Assembly: GCA_026954325.1 (NCBI GenBank)
Contig: JAIXKK010000077.1
Span: 1-39,822, forward strand
DNA length: 39,822 bases
DNA from: Bryobacterales bacterium
GTDB taxonomy: Bacteria; Acidobacteriota; Terriglobia; Bryobacterales; Bryobacteraceae
Direction of reading: 5' to 3'
Shown: piece by piece, positions 1-10,479 of the stretch
Layout: every line of letters begins with the position of its first letter
How positions within the stretch are numbered: the stretch's first letter is position 1
Translations under genes and position numbers: made by a program
The notes under the pieces: model-generated
The model's database searches: none
Told to the model about the DNA's origin: nothing
Seen by the model: only the letters and a program-made list of their open reading frames with translations

Positions 1-683
1 TCGTGAGGGTCATGCACCAGGAGTTTCCTTCCCTTACTTATGACGCCACCATCAAGGTGGAGCACCTGCTTCGCCATCGCGAACATCTCGAGGAACTCCG
101 CGCCACCGGCTGCCTTTTTGTCACGAGCGCGGTGGAATCCCTGGATGACTCGGTGCTGGCCCGTCTCGATAAGGGACATACGCGCGCCGATTTCCTCGAG
201 GTGGTGCGCCTGCTCCGGGAAGCGGGATTGCTTCTGGCTCCGACGTTCATCCCCTTCACACCCTGGACAACCCGGGAACAATACCAGGATCTCTTGCGCG
301 CGCTGGCCGCCGGGCAACTTGTCGAAAACACGTGCTCCATCCAGCTCGCGCTCCGCCTGCTCATCCCACCCGGCTCACGCCTCCTCGAATTGCCGGAGAT
401 GGACCGCTACCTGACGGGGTTCGACAAACCGGCTCTGCTCCACCGCTGGAAGCATCCCGACCCCGCCATGGACGTTCTTGCCTCCGATGTGCTCTCGCTC
501 GTCGCGAAAGAGCAGAAGCGAGGCCGCGGCCGGCGTGAAATCTTTGCGAGTATCTGGGAACTTGTCCATGGAGCTCCTCCCAAGGAGGAGTTCGGGCTGC
601 TGCCCCGCGCGGCGATCCCCTACTTGGATGAGCCCTGGTACTGTTGAACGGAGCCCACGGAAGAGCAGGCTGCTCTCATCTAG
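1..683 (+). CDS. Radical SAM selenoprotein with C-U-T-E-P tail (3' part only)
   Basis: The 5' end lies outside the window; the reading frame is open from base 3. The visible protein looks like the second half of a radical SAM barrel (ESLDDSVLARLDKGHTR, then LREAGLLLAPTFIPFTPW), typical of B12-binding/radical SAM enzymes; the CxxxCxxC cluster motif would be upstream. A conventional reading stops at TGA 645-647 after ...DEPWYC. Reading that TGA as selenocysteine gives C-U-T-E-P and eight more residues to a TAG at 681-683, 2 bp before the next start. This matches what I recall of a radical SAM family with a CUAEP or CCAEP tail, known to contain selenoproteins. A hairpin of bacterial SECIS type follows the TGA. 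The Cys-Sec pair probably acts as a redox or metal-binding site; the substrate is unknown. I am fairly sure of the class; the selenocysteine reading is a strong inference. Confidence 0.8.
662..676 (+). promoter_or_regulatory. Bacterial SECIS-like hairpin after the UGA codon
   Basis: AGAGCA (662-667) and TGCTCT (671-676) form a perfect 6-bp stem around GGC. If the A-U closing pair opens, the loop is AGGCU. The loop guanines lie about 20 nt after the TGA at 645-647, within the spacing known for bacterial SECIS elements bound by SelB. The apex GCAGGCTGC closely resembles the E. coli fdhF SECIS apex (GCAGGUCUGC from memory). The hairpin lies inside the extended coding frame, as bacterial SECIS elements do. 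Confidence 0.7.
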
Positions 684-685
684 CT

Positions 686-1921
686 ATGTTCGAAGAAAAA
701 CACCTCCTGCTGCTTGCAACCAAGGCCGGGTACCAAACACGCATGTTTGCCGAGGCTGCCGGCGCGCTGGGGGTTCGCTGTACGCTGGCCACCGACCGGT
801 GCAATCGTCTCGACGACCCGTGGGGCGATCGCGCGGTGGCGGTGCGTTTTCAGGATCCCATCGGCTCCCTCCCGGCACTCAGTGCCGCGGGTCCGTTTGA
901 TGCGGTCACGGCAGTGGGAGACCGCCCAACGCTGCTTGCCGCCCTCTGCGCGGACCATGCCGGACTCCGGTTCCATCCGCCGCACGCCGTCGAGGCGGCG
1001 CGCAACAAGTACCTCTCCAAGGAGCGGTTCCGCGCGGCGGATTTGCCCCTGCCCTGGTATGGCCGCTACCGCCTGGAGGAGGATCCTTCCGCCGCGGTGC
1101 CGTATCCCTGCGTCTTGAAGCCGCTGGCGCTTTCCGGAAGCCGCGGAGTGATCCGCGCTGATTCGCCGAAGGAATTTCGCGAGGCGCTCCATCGCATCCG
1201 CGGGCTGCTCGGCGAGGGCGACATCCGCCGTATGAAGAACGAGCAGAACAAATTTGTGCAGGTGGAACGATTCATCCCCGGTGAGGAATTCGCCATCGAA
1301 GGGTTGGTCACGGAAGGCGAAGTGAAAGTGCTTGCCGTGTTCGATAAACCGGATCCGCTCGATGGCCCATATTTCGAGGAGACCATCTACGTAACCCCGT
1401 CGCGGCAACCCAAGGCAGTTCAGGATGACATCGTCAAAACCGTGCGGCGCGCCGCCACGGCGCTCGGCCTGCGGCACGGCCCGCTTCATGCCGAGGTTCG
1501 CGTCAACTCGGAGGGGGTTTGGATTCTGGAAGTAGCCTGCCGGCCCATCGGCGGCTACTGCGGCCGCACACTGCGCTTTGACGGAGGAATGACGCTCGAG
1601 GAACTCATCCTGCGCCACGCCCTGAACCAGGATGTAAGCAACGTTGAACGCGAAGCGGCGTCTGCCGGGGTCATGATGATTCCGGTTCCCAAAGCGGGAA
1701 TCTTTCGCGCCGCGTCTGGAATCGACGAGGCCCGCGCCGTCCCCGGCATCGAGGACATCATCATTTCCGCCAAACCGGGCCAGCAACTGAAGTCCTACCC
1801 GGAGGCAAACAGCTACCCCGGATTCCTGTTTGCGCGCGGAGGCGATCCCTTACACGTAGAAACCTCGCTCAGAAGTGCTCACCGCGCGCTGCGGTTCGAG
1901 ATTATGACGGAACTCGCCTGA
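686..1921 (+). CDS. ATP-grasp domain enzyme (carboxylate-amine ligase type)
   Basis: The product has 411 residues when started at ATG 686. An upstream in-frame TTG at 644 would overlap the selenocysteine codon of the preceding gene and is rejected. The N-terminal part (LLLATKAGYQTRMFAEAAGALG) is a Rossmann-like pre-ATP-grasp domain. The central part carries ATP-grasp signatures: KYLSKERFRAADLPLPWYG, PCVLKPLALSGSRGV (nucleotide-binding lysine and flexible loop), VERFIPGEEFAIEG, and the metal-binding strand VWILEVACRPIGG. Such enzymes join a carboxylate to an amine or thiol through an acyl-phosphate. It lies 2 bp after the extended radical SAM frame, so the two are probably translationally coupled and act in one modification or biosynthetic route. 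No clear Shine-Dalgarno precedes ATG 686. The substrate cannot be named. Confidence 0.85.
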   Translation: MFEEKHLLLLATKAGYQTRMFAEAAGALGVRCTLATDRCNRLDDPWGDRAVAVRFQDPIGSLPALSAAGPFDAVTAVGDRPTLLAALCADHAGLRFHPPHAVEAARNKYLSKERFRAADLPLPWYGRYRLEEDPSAAVPYPCVLKPLALSGSRGVIRADSPKEFREALHRIRGLLGEGDIRRMKNEQNKFVQVERFIPGEEFAIEGLVTEGEVKVLAVFDKPDPLDGPYFEETIYVTPSRQPKAVQDDIVKTVRRAATALGLRHGPLHAEVRVNSEGVWILEVACRPIGGYCGRTLRFDGGMTLEELILRHALNQDVSNVEREAASAGVMMIPVPKAGIFRAASGIDEARAVPGIEDIIISAKPGQQLKSYPEANSYPGFLFARGGDPLHVETSLRSAHRALRFEIMTELA

Positions 1922-1925
1922 GACT

Positions 1926-2255
1926 TCAGCCCTTGGTCTGCGGCGCGACGTAGCCAGGCGGAAGGGCCGCTCCCTCACCGAAGAAGTACTGCTCCATCTG
2001 CTTCAGGAGAAACTCCTGCGCCTCCGCCGTGCCCAGGTTCAGCCGGTACTCGTTCATGAGTATCTTCATGTGCTCTATCCACATCTTCCAGGCATCCTTG
2101 GACACGTTCTCATAGATCCGCTGCCCAAGCGGGTGGTTTTCAAATGGAACCTCGCTCAAACCTACCATTTCACGCTGGAACTTGACGCAGAACACCTTTC
2201 GCTCGTTGGGGTCCTGGGGTTCCTTGGGTGCTACAAAGCCGCTGCCACAGCCCAT
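1926..2255 (-). CDS. yggX: YggX-type Fe(II)-trafficking / oxidative damage protection protein
   Basis: The product has 109 residues with start ATG 2255, preceded by AGGAG eight bases upstream; an in-frame start at 2288 lacks a ribosome site. The family core is clear: VFCVKFQREM with the conserved N-terminal cysteine, HPLGQRIYENVSKDAWKMW, and HMKILMNEYRLNL. YggX proteins protect labile iron-sulfur clusters and may carry ferrous iron in the cytoplasm. Compared with the roughly 90-residue E. coli protein it has about 20 extra N-terminal residues (MGCGSGFVAPKE...) and a short C-terminal tail. It converges on the ATP-grasp gene with only 4 bp between stops and may be transcribed with the small gene upstream. 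Confidence 0.92.
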   Translation of the reverse strand: MGCGSGFVAPKEPQDPNERKVFCVKFQREMVGLSEVPFENHPLGQRIYENVSKDAWKMWIEHMKILMNEYRLNLGTAEAQEFLLKQMEQYFFGEGAALPPGYVAPQTKG

Positions 2256-2305
2256 ACTGTACTCTCCTGTAGGAAATCTCCTAAACAATTAGAATAGCGC
2301 AGCGG

Positions 2306-2629
2306 CTAACCCCTGCTCGAATAATCCTGCTCTTCACCGGCGTGCCTGCCCGCCATAGCCTCTCGCTTGGCGCGAAGACCCGAGAGGTAATGGGAGAGCG
2401 TTGCCGGTGAGGGAGCCCCACGCTCCATTTGCCGTTGCACAAACTTCTGATACCGCCGCAGTGTCTCTTTCTTGTTGCCATCTTTGAGATTGCAATTCTC
2501 GATATCCAAGAGAATCTCGATCTCCCAGGGCCGGAAACAGTTGCGGTTGATCGTCCCGCGCAGCAGTTCGTTGATGAGCTTGTTGAACTGGGCCAGCACC
2601 AGTTCGCTGTCTTCATAGGGGCCCAACAT
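2306..2629 (-). CDS. Small conserved-looking protein of unknown function
   Basis: The product has 107 residues. The ATG at 2629 follows a purine-rich ribosome site (GGGGGAGGG) at good spacing. It is soluble and charged, with no signal peptide or membrane segment, and is probably helical: SELVLAQFNKLINELLRG, then EIEILLDIENCNL and ETLRRYQKFVQRQ. I do not recognise a family. It sits between tRNA-Gly and yggX on the same strand, 50 bp before the yggX start, so the three may share a transcript. The good ribosome site and ordered composition argue that it is real. An overlapping frame at 2281-2616 was discarded as a shadow. Confidence 0.7.
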   Translation of the reverse strand: MLGPYEDSELVLAQFNKLINELLRGTINRNCFRPWEIEILLDIENCNLKDGNKKETLRRYQKFVQRQMERGAPSPATLSHYLSGLRAKREAMAGRHAGEEQDYSSRG

Positions 2630-2755
2630 ACTTACCCTCCCCCTATCGGCAGTTCAGTAAGGAATCTTAAGACCATTGGCGGATCATCCCCTCATCAGGC
2701 ACGCCTGCGGTTTTCCCGAATCCACGACGGGAGAAGCCTTCAGCGGTGTGAGGAA

Positions 2756-2831
<76 letters not shown>

Positions 2832-2849
2832 TCAAGCTGGGGAATCTTC

Positions 2850-2878
2850 ATTTTCGTACACCCGCTGCCTGCTGTCAA
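2850..2878 (-). promoter_or_regulatory. Promoter of tRNA-Gly
   Basis: On the minus strand a perfect -35 box TTGACA (2873-2878) is followed after 17 bases by GAAAAT (2850-2855), a four-of-six match to the -10 consensus. The first tRNA base is 19 bases past the -10 box, which fits a short 5' leader. Confidence 0.65.
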
Positions 2879-3111
2879 TTGAATCCAAAGGAGTAAGGTT
2901 TCAGCCTCCATCGGTGCTACAGTTGTCGAATGGTGGATACGGTATAACTTAATGAAAACAAAGTATTTATATTTGCAAAAAACTGTTGATTCCAACTCCG
3001 TTGTTCTATGCTAGACTGTGTTCCGCGGATCTGATGATGCCTGACGGTGCAACACCCCCCTTGGCCCGGAGCTTCAACAGATCTTTCCCTAACTGAGCAC
3101 GGTCACCTCGG

Positions 3112-3143
3112 ATTTCCACAGCTTGTGGAAAATATGTGGGAAA
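3112..3143. promoter_or_regulatory. DnaA-box cluster upstream of dnaA
   Basis: Three 9-mers lie close together: ATTTCCACA (3112-3120, plus), TGTGGAAAA (3124-3132, TTTTCCACA on minus) and TGTGGGAAA (3135-3143, TTTCCCACA on minus). Each is one or two changes from the consensus TTATCCACA. Their place just before the dnaA start suggests origin function, dnaA autoregulation, or both. Confidence 0.6.
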
Positions 3144-3174
3144 CTCTTGGCCGGAGTGTGTGGAGCAAAAAAGC

Positions 3175-4497
3175 ATGAACTATTGGGAGCAAATTAAACA
3201 ACAACTTGCCTCGGAGTTGAGTTCTGAAGCCTTCCAGAACTGGGTGAGCAAGACGGCCCTCGACCGCCTGGAGGGACACACTCTCCACGTGAAGGTGCCG
3301 AACGAATTCGCCAAGGATTGGCTCGAGGTGGAATATCACGACAAGGTGTGTTCCGCTATCGAAACATCCAGCCTTCCGGTTGCCCAGGTCGTTTATCACG
3401 TTGTCCCAGGCTACGTTCCCTCTCAAACTCCATCCGGAGATTCTCACGCCCCCGCGGAACATCCTCCAACCCCAACTCACGGTAGCCAACTCAACCCGAA
3501 GTTCAACTTCGATTCCTTTGTAGTCGGTTCCTGCAACCAGTTTGCCCACGCTGCCGCTAAAGCCGTCGCCGGCAGGCCCTCGGGCAGTTACAACCCCCTG
3601 TTTATCTATGGCGGCGTAGGCATGGGCAAGACTCACCTCATGCACGCCATCGGCCTGCAACTGCACAGCCAGTATGCCGGAATGCGCATCGTCTACACAT
3701 CGAGCGAACGCTTCATGAATGAGATGATCAACTGCATCAAGAGCGAACGCATGTCGGTCTTCCATCACTACTACCGCACCGCCGACGTACTCCTGGTCGA
3801 CGACATCCAGATCCTCGGCGGCAAAGAGCGTACTCAGGACGAATTCTTTCATACCTTCAACGAGCTTTACGATCACCAGAAACAGATCGTGCTCTCGAGC
3901 GACTCTTCGCCAAAACACATCCCAGGCCTTGTCGAGCGCCTTCGTTCCCGCTTCGAGTGGGGCCTCATGGTGGACGTTCAACCGCCTGATCTCGAAACGA
4001 AGATGGCGATTCTCGATAAAAAGGCGGAAGCCGAAGGCATCCATTTGCCCGAGGATGTCCGCATCTTCATCGCCACCAAGACCAAATCGAACGTTCGTGA
4101 ACTGGAAGGCGCCCTCGTCAAGTTGATCGCCTATTCCACCATGACCCAGAGCCCCATTACCCTGTCAATGGCCCAGCAGATGCTGAAACACCTGGTCCAG
4201 GCCAACGATCGTAAGGTGACCATCGAAATGGTCGTGCGCGCTGTCGCCGACAAACATAACCTTCAGCCCTCCCAACTGAAGCAGAAGACCAACGCCCGCC
4301 ACATCTCCTACCCCAGGCAGATCGCCATGTACCTGGTGAAGGACCTCACCCAGGCTTCGCTGCCAGAGATCGGACGCGCCTTCGGGGGAAAGCACCACAC
4401 CACCGTCCTCCATTCCATTCAGAAGATTGAGGACATGCGGCACAAGGATCCTGATTTGAACAAATTAATCCAAAGCATAACCGATTCATTCAGTTGA
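3175..4497 (+). CDS. dnaA: Chromosomal replication initiator protein DnaA
   Basis: The product has 440 residues. ATG 3175 follows GGAG at nine bases; an in-frame GTG at 3136 lies inside a DnaA box and is rejected. Domains in order: N-terminal domain I (NYWEQIKQQLASELSSEAFQ), a short proline-rich linker (about residues 80-105), AAA+ domain with Walker A GGVGMGKTH (146-154) and Walker B LLVDDIQ (206-212), arginine-containing sensor regions, and a C-terminal DNA-binding domain with the family signature GGKHHTTVLHSIQKIE. DnaA-ATP binds DnaA boxes, opens oriC and loads the helicase. It heads the dnaA-dnaN-gyrB block, but a terminator-like hairpin and a separate promoter lie between dnaA and dnaN. 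Confidence 0.98.
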   Translation: MNYWEQIKQQLASELSSEAFQNWVSKTALDRLEGHTLHVKVPNEFAKDWLEVEYHDKVCSAIETSSLPVAQVVYHVVPGYVPSQTPSGDSHAPAEHPPTPTHGSQLNPKFNFDSFVVGSCNQFAHAAAKAVAGRPSGSYNPLFIYGGVGMGKTHLMHAIGLQLHSQYAGMRIVYTSSERFMNEMINCIKSERMSVFHHYYRTADVLLVDDIQILGGKERTQDEFFHTFNELYDHQKQIVLSSDSSPKHIPGLVERLRSRFEWGLMVDVQPPDLETKMAILDKKAEAEGIHLPEDVRIFIATKTKSNVRELEGALVKLIAYSTMTQSPITLSMAQQMLKHLVQANDRKVTIEMVVRAVADKHNLQPSQLKQKTNARHISYPRQIAMYLVKDLTQASLPEIGRAFGGKHHTTVLHSIQKIEDMRHKDPDLNKLIQSITDSFS

Positions 4498-4508
4498 ACT
4501 TATATACG

Positions 4509-4517
4509 TTTTCCACA
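4509..4517 (+). promoter_or_regulatory. DnaA box (TTTTCCACA) after dnaA
   Basis: TTTTCCACA is one base from the consensus TTATCCACA and is the reverse complement of the box at 3124-3132. It lies 12 bp after the dnaA stop codon. Confidence 0.55.
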
Positions 4518-4554
4518 GACACGGCTCAAGGATGTCCAGTGGAAGACGGGTGGA

Positions 4555-4597
4555 AAAAAAGCTTCCCTCGACGATCCACACCGGGAGGCGCTTTTTT
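4555..4597 (+). terminator. Hairpin with T-run after dnaA
   Basis: AAAAAAGC (4555-4562) can pair with GCTTTTTT (4590-4597), with an inner CCTC/GAGG stem, leaving a T6 run at the 3' side and an A-run at the 5' side. This could terminate dnaA transcription and could also work on the opposite strand. Confidence 0.45.
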
Positions 4598-4608
4598 CAC
4601 ACCGGGCA

Positions 4609-4638
4609 AAGACAGCAAGACATAGAGTTTTGTATAAT
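4609..4638 (+). promoter_or_regulatory. Probable dnaN promoter
   Basis: A perfect TATAAT lies at 4633-4638, preceded after 18 bases by AAGACA (4609-4614), a four-of-six match to the -35 box. The start codon of dnaN is about 100 bp downstream, and a DnaA-box-like 9-mer at 4655-4663 falls in the leader. Confidence 0.55.
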
Positions 4639-4654
4639 TTAGGAAGATACTAAC

Positions 4655-4663
4655 ATTTCCACA
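4655..4663 (+). promoter_or_regulatory. DnaA box-like 9-mer (ATTTCCACA) before dnaN
   Basis: ATTTCCACA is identical to the 9-mer at 3112-3120. It lies just past the expected dnaN transcription start. CGATCCACA at 4572-4580 is a weaker relative. Confidence 0.45.
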
Positions 4664-4741
4664 GCCCCTACGGTTCCGGCTTACATAGATAACAATTGTG
4701 ATACAGAACCCGAATTGGAGTTTAGGGAGCACAGCAGGCCT

Positions 4742-8297
<3,556 letters not shown>

Positions 8298-8303
8298 CGG
8301 CCC

Positions 8304-10463
8304 TCAGCGCTTCTGCCTCAGCAACTCGGCGATGTCGTAAAATTTCCTGGCAATCCCGCGCGCCAGCCGCTGGCCGTAATCTCCCAGCGGCTGGTCGGTG
8401 GTCACATACGTCCACGTTGCTCCGCGCTCGAAGGCGTCCGGCATACCGTGCTCCGCCGGATTTGTAATCGCCGCCTCAATCCCCTGTTCCACTTCCCCGA
8501 AGTTCGCCGCCGCGTCGTGCACGAAAGTTTCGAACGGATTCTTCCCCCCGAAAGAAACCCAGTGGATGCCTGATTTCATCTCCGCAATGTCCGCCAGGTA
8601 GTCCGACCACAACTCGTCGAGCTTCAGCAGCGCCGCCCGTGGATTTTCGCATTCGCGCACCCCATGCAGCACCGCGCTTCGGATCCCGTGCACCATCCGC
8701 CGCTGGCTCTCGATCAGGCTGTCGTACTTCAGCAGCGTCTTGCGAATCTCCAGGTTCTCTCCCTCGATAATGCGCTGGAGGTGGTCCATGGCTTCGGCGG
8801 GATGCTCGGTTGCGTTCAGGATGGAAGCGAGCCCGAACCGTATCATGAGGTCATCTTCGAGACTCAGGAAGAATCGCGATTCGCCGGGATCTCCTTGCCG
8901 CCCGGCTCGTCCGCGAAGCTGTAGGTCGATCCGCCGTGCTTCATGCCGGCACGTCCCGATCACCAGCAACCCGCCCAACTCCGCCACTCCCTCGCCCAAA
9001 CGGATGTCCGTTCCGCGGCCCGCCATGTTCGTCGAGATGGTCACCGCGCCCGCCTGCCCCGCCTGCGCGATGATCGGCGCTTCCTCCGTGTCATTGCGCG
9101 CGTTCAGCACACGGTTCGGAATCGCCGCCGCGGCGAGTTGCGCGCTGAGCCGCTCCGAATCCGCGACACTCGCCGTACCCGCCAGCACCGGCCGCTTGGC
9201 GGCGTGATTCTTCGCAATCGTCTCCACTACCGCGCGGTCGCGATCCCGGCGCGTCGGAAAGATGACATCCTTCTTATCCGCGCGGATCACCGGCCGGTTC
9301 GTGGGAATGGTGACCACATCCAGCCCGTACACCTGCTGAAATTCCCCAGCCTGCGTCGCCGCGGTCCCCGTCATTCCGCACAAGGGACGGTAGAGCTTCA
9401 CCAGGCTCTGCAAGGTGATGGAACCGAGAATGCGCCCCTGCGCCCGCGGTTCCACCCCTTCCTTCGCCTCGAGCGCCGTCTGCAGCCCCGCGGGCCAGCG
9501 CCGCCGCTCGGCGATGCGCCCCTTGAATTCATCCACGATTTCGATGCCGCCGTCGCGAACCACATAATCCACGTCCCGGCGCAGCAGCGCCTCCGCATGC
9601 AGCGCATCCGATACCGCCGTGAACAGCGAGAGATTGTGCTCCTCATACAAATTCCCGCAGCCGAGCGCGGCCTCTACACGCGCCGCGCCCGCATCCGTGA
9701 GCAACACGTTGCGGCCATGCTCATCGACATGAAAATCCGCGTGGCGGTGAAGCTGCCGCGCCACCTGGGCAATCCGGTGCACCAACTCCCTGGGAGCAGC
9801 GGCGCCGCCGGCGATCACCAGCGGAATGCGCGCCTCGTCTATCAGGATGGAGTCCACTTCATCAAGCAGCGCCGCCTCGAACCCACGCTGCACTAACTCT
9901 TCCGGCTTCAGAGCCAACGAATCCCGCAGGTAGTCAAACCCCACTTCATTCGGGGTCGCGTAGGTGACGTCGCAGGCATATGACTTTCGCCGCTCCTCCG
10001 GACCCATCCCCTGCGTGACGAAGCCCACCGTCAGCCCGAGGAACCGGTACACGTCCCCCATCCATTCCGCATCGCGCCGCGCCAGGTAGTCATTCGCCGT
10101 GAGCACATGGACGTGGTCTCCCTGGGCCGCAAAGAACGCCACCGGCATCACCGCCGTCAGCGTCTTCCCCTCGCCGGTCTGCATTTCCGCGATCCGCCCG
10201 TCGGCCATCGCGATCGCCCCGAGGATCTGCACGTCGAACGGCCGCATCCCGAGCACCCGCTCGATCGCGATACTCGCCGCCGCAAGACAATCGGTTAGGG
10301 ATGTCGCCTCTCCGGCCAACTGCCGCAGGTCATCATCCGCAAGAGCCTCCAGCGTGGCGCGCTTCGCGCTAATGGCTTGCAGCACCTCATGGTAGAAATC
10401 CAGGCTGTGCGAGTGCGGTCTCTCGAGGAACGAAGCGAACTTGCGCGCCAGGTTCTTGATCAT
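8304..10463 (-). CDS. secA2: SecA-family preprotein translocase ATPase, short SecA2-like paralogue
   Basis: The product has 719 residues, against about 850-950 for the housekeeping SecA. The DEAD motor is intact: Walker A MQTGEGKT (94-101), LTANDYLARRDAEWMG, DEVDSILIDEARIPL (from 202), GMTGTA, and motifs V-VI TISTNMAGRGTDIRLG and LQLRGRAGRQGDPGESRF. A preprotein-binding insert follows DEVD. The scaffold and C-terminal part are shortened, and the C-terminal linker and zinc-binding CxCxSGxxxK(Y/F)xxCCG tail are absent. It probably drives export through SecYEG, perhaps of a subset of substrates. It starts 16 bp after the stop of the broken fucosidase gene and has no strong ribosome site (a GGCGGGC run is nearest). 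The family is certain; the SecA2 symbol is an inference from size. Confidence 0.85.
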   Translation of the reverse strand: MIKNLARKFASFLERPHSHSLDFYHEVLQAISAKRATLEALADDDLRQLAGEATSLTDCLAAASIAIERVLGMRPFDVQILGAIAMADGRIAEMQTGEGKTLTAVMPVAFFAAQGDHVHVLTANDYLARRDAEWMGDVYRFLGLTVGFVTQGMGPEERRKSYACDVTYATPNEVGFDYLRDSLALKPEELVQRGFEAALLDEVDSILIDEARIPLVIAGGAAAPRELVHRIAQVARQLHRHADFHVDEHGRNVLLTDAGAARVEAALGCGNLYEEHNLSLFTAVSDALHAEALLRRDVDYVVRDGGIEIVDEFKGRIAERRRWPAGLQTALEAKEGVEPRAQGRILGSITLQSLVKLYRPLCGMTGTAATQAGEFQQVYGLDVVTIPTNRPVIRADKKDVIFPTRRDRDRAVVETIAKNHAAKRPVLAGTASVADSERLSAQLAAAAIPNRVLNARNDTEEAPIIAQAGQAGAVTISTNMAGRGTDIRLGEGVAELGGLLVIGTCRHEARRIDLQLRGRAGRQGDPGESRFFLSLEDDLMIRFGLASILNATEHPAEAMDHLQRIIEGENLEIRKTLLKYDSLIESQRRMVHGIRSAVLHGVRECENPRAALLKLDELWSDYLADIAEMKSGIHWVSFGGKNPFETFVHDAAANFGEVEQGIEAAITNPAEHGMPDAFERGATWTYVTTDQPLGDYGQRLARGIARKFYDIAELLRQKR

Positions 10464-10479
10464 CGGCGTTGCCCGCCGA

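Larger units (their letters stand above)
2832..3174. other. tRNA-Gly/dnaA intergenic region, candidate oriC or dnaA control region
   Basis: This 343-bp stretch has no gene. It holds the tRNA promoter at its left end, an AT-rich segment at about 2941-2995 (unusual in this GC-rich window) and a cluster of DnaA-box-like 9-mers at 3112-3143. A -10-like TATGCT lies at 3007-3012 with a weak TTGATT at 2986-2991 and a short 15-bp spacer, possibly a dnaA promoter. An AT-rich segment next to DnaA boxes beside dnaA is a classic origin layout, but the gap between dnaA and dnaN is a second candidate. Confidence 0.5.

Noticed and set aside
644..685. TTG start at 644 for the ATP-grasp gene
   Set aside because: It would add 14 residues unlike ATP-grasp N-termini and overlaps the Sec extension; ATG 686 starts the normal fold.
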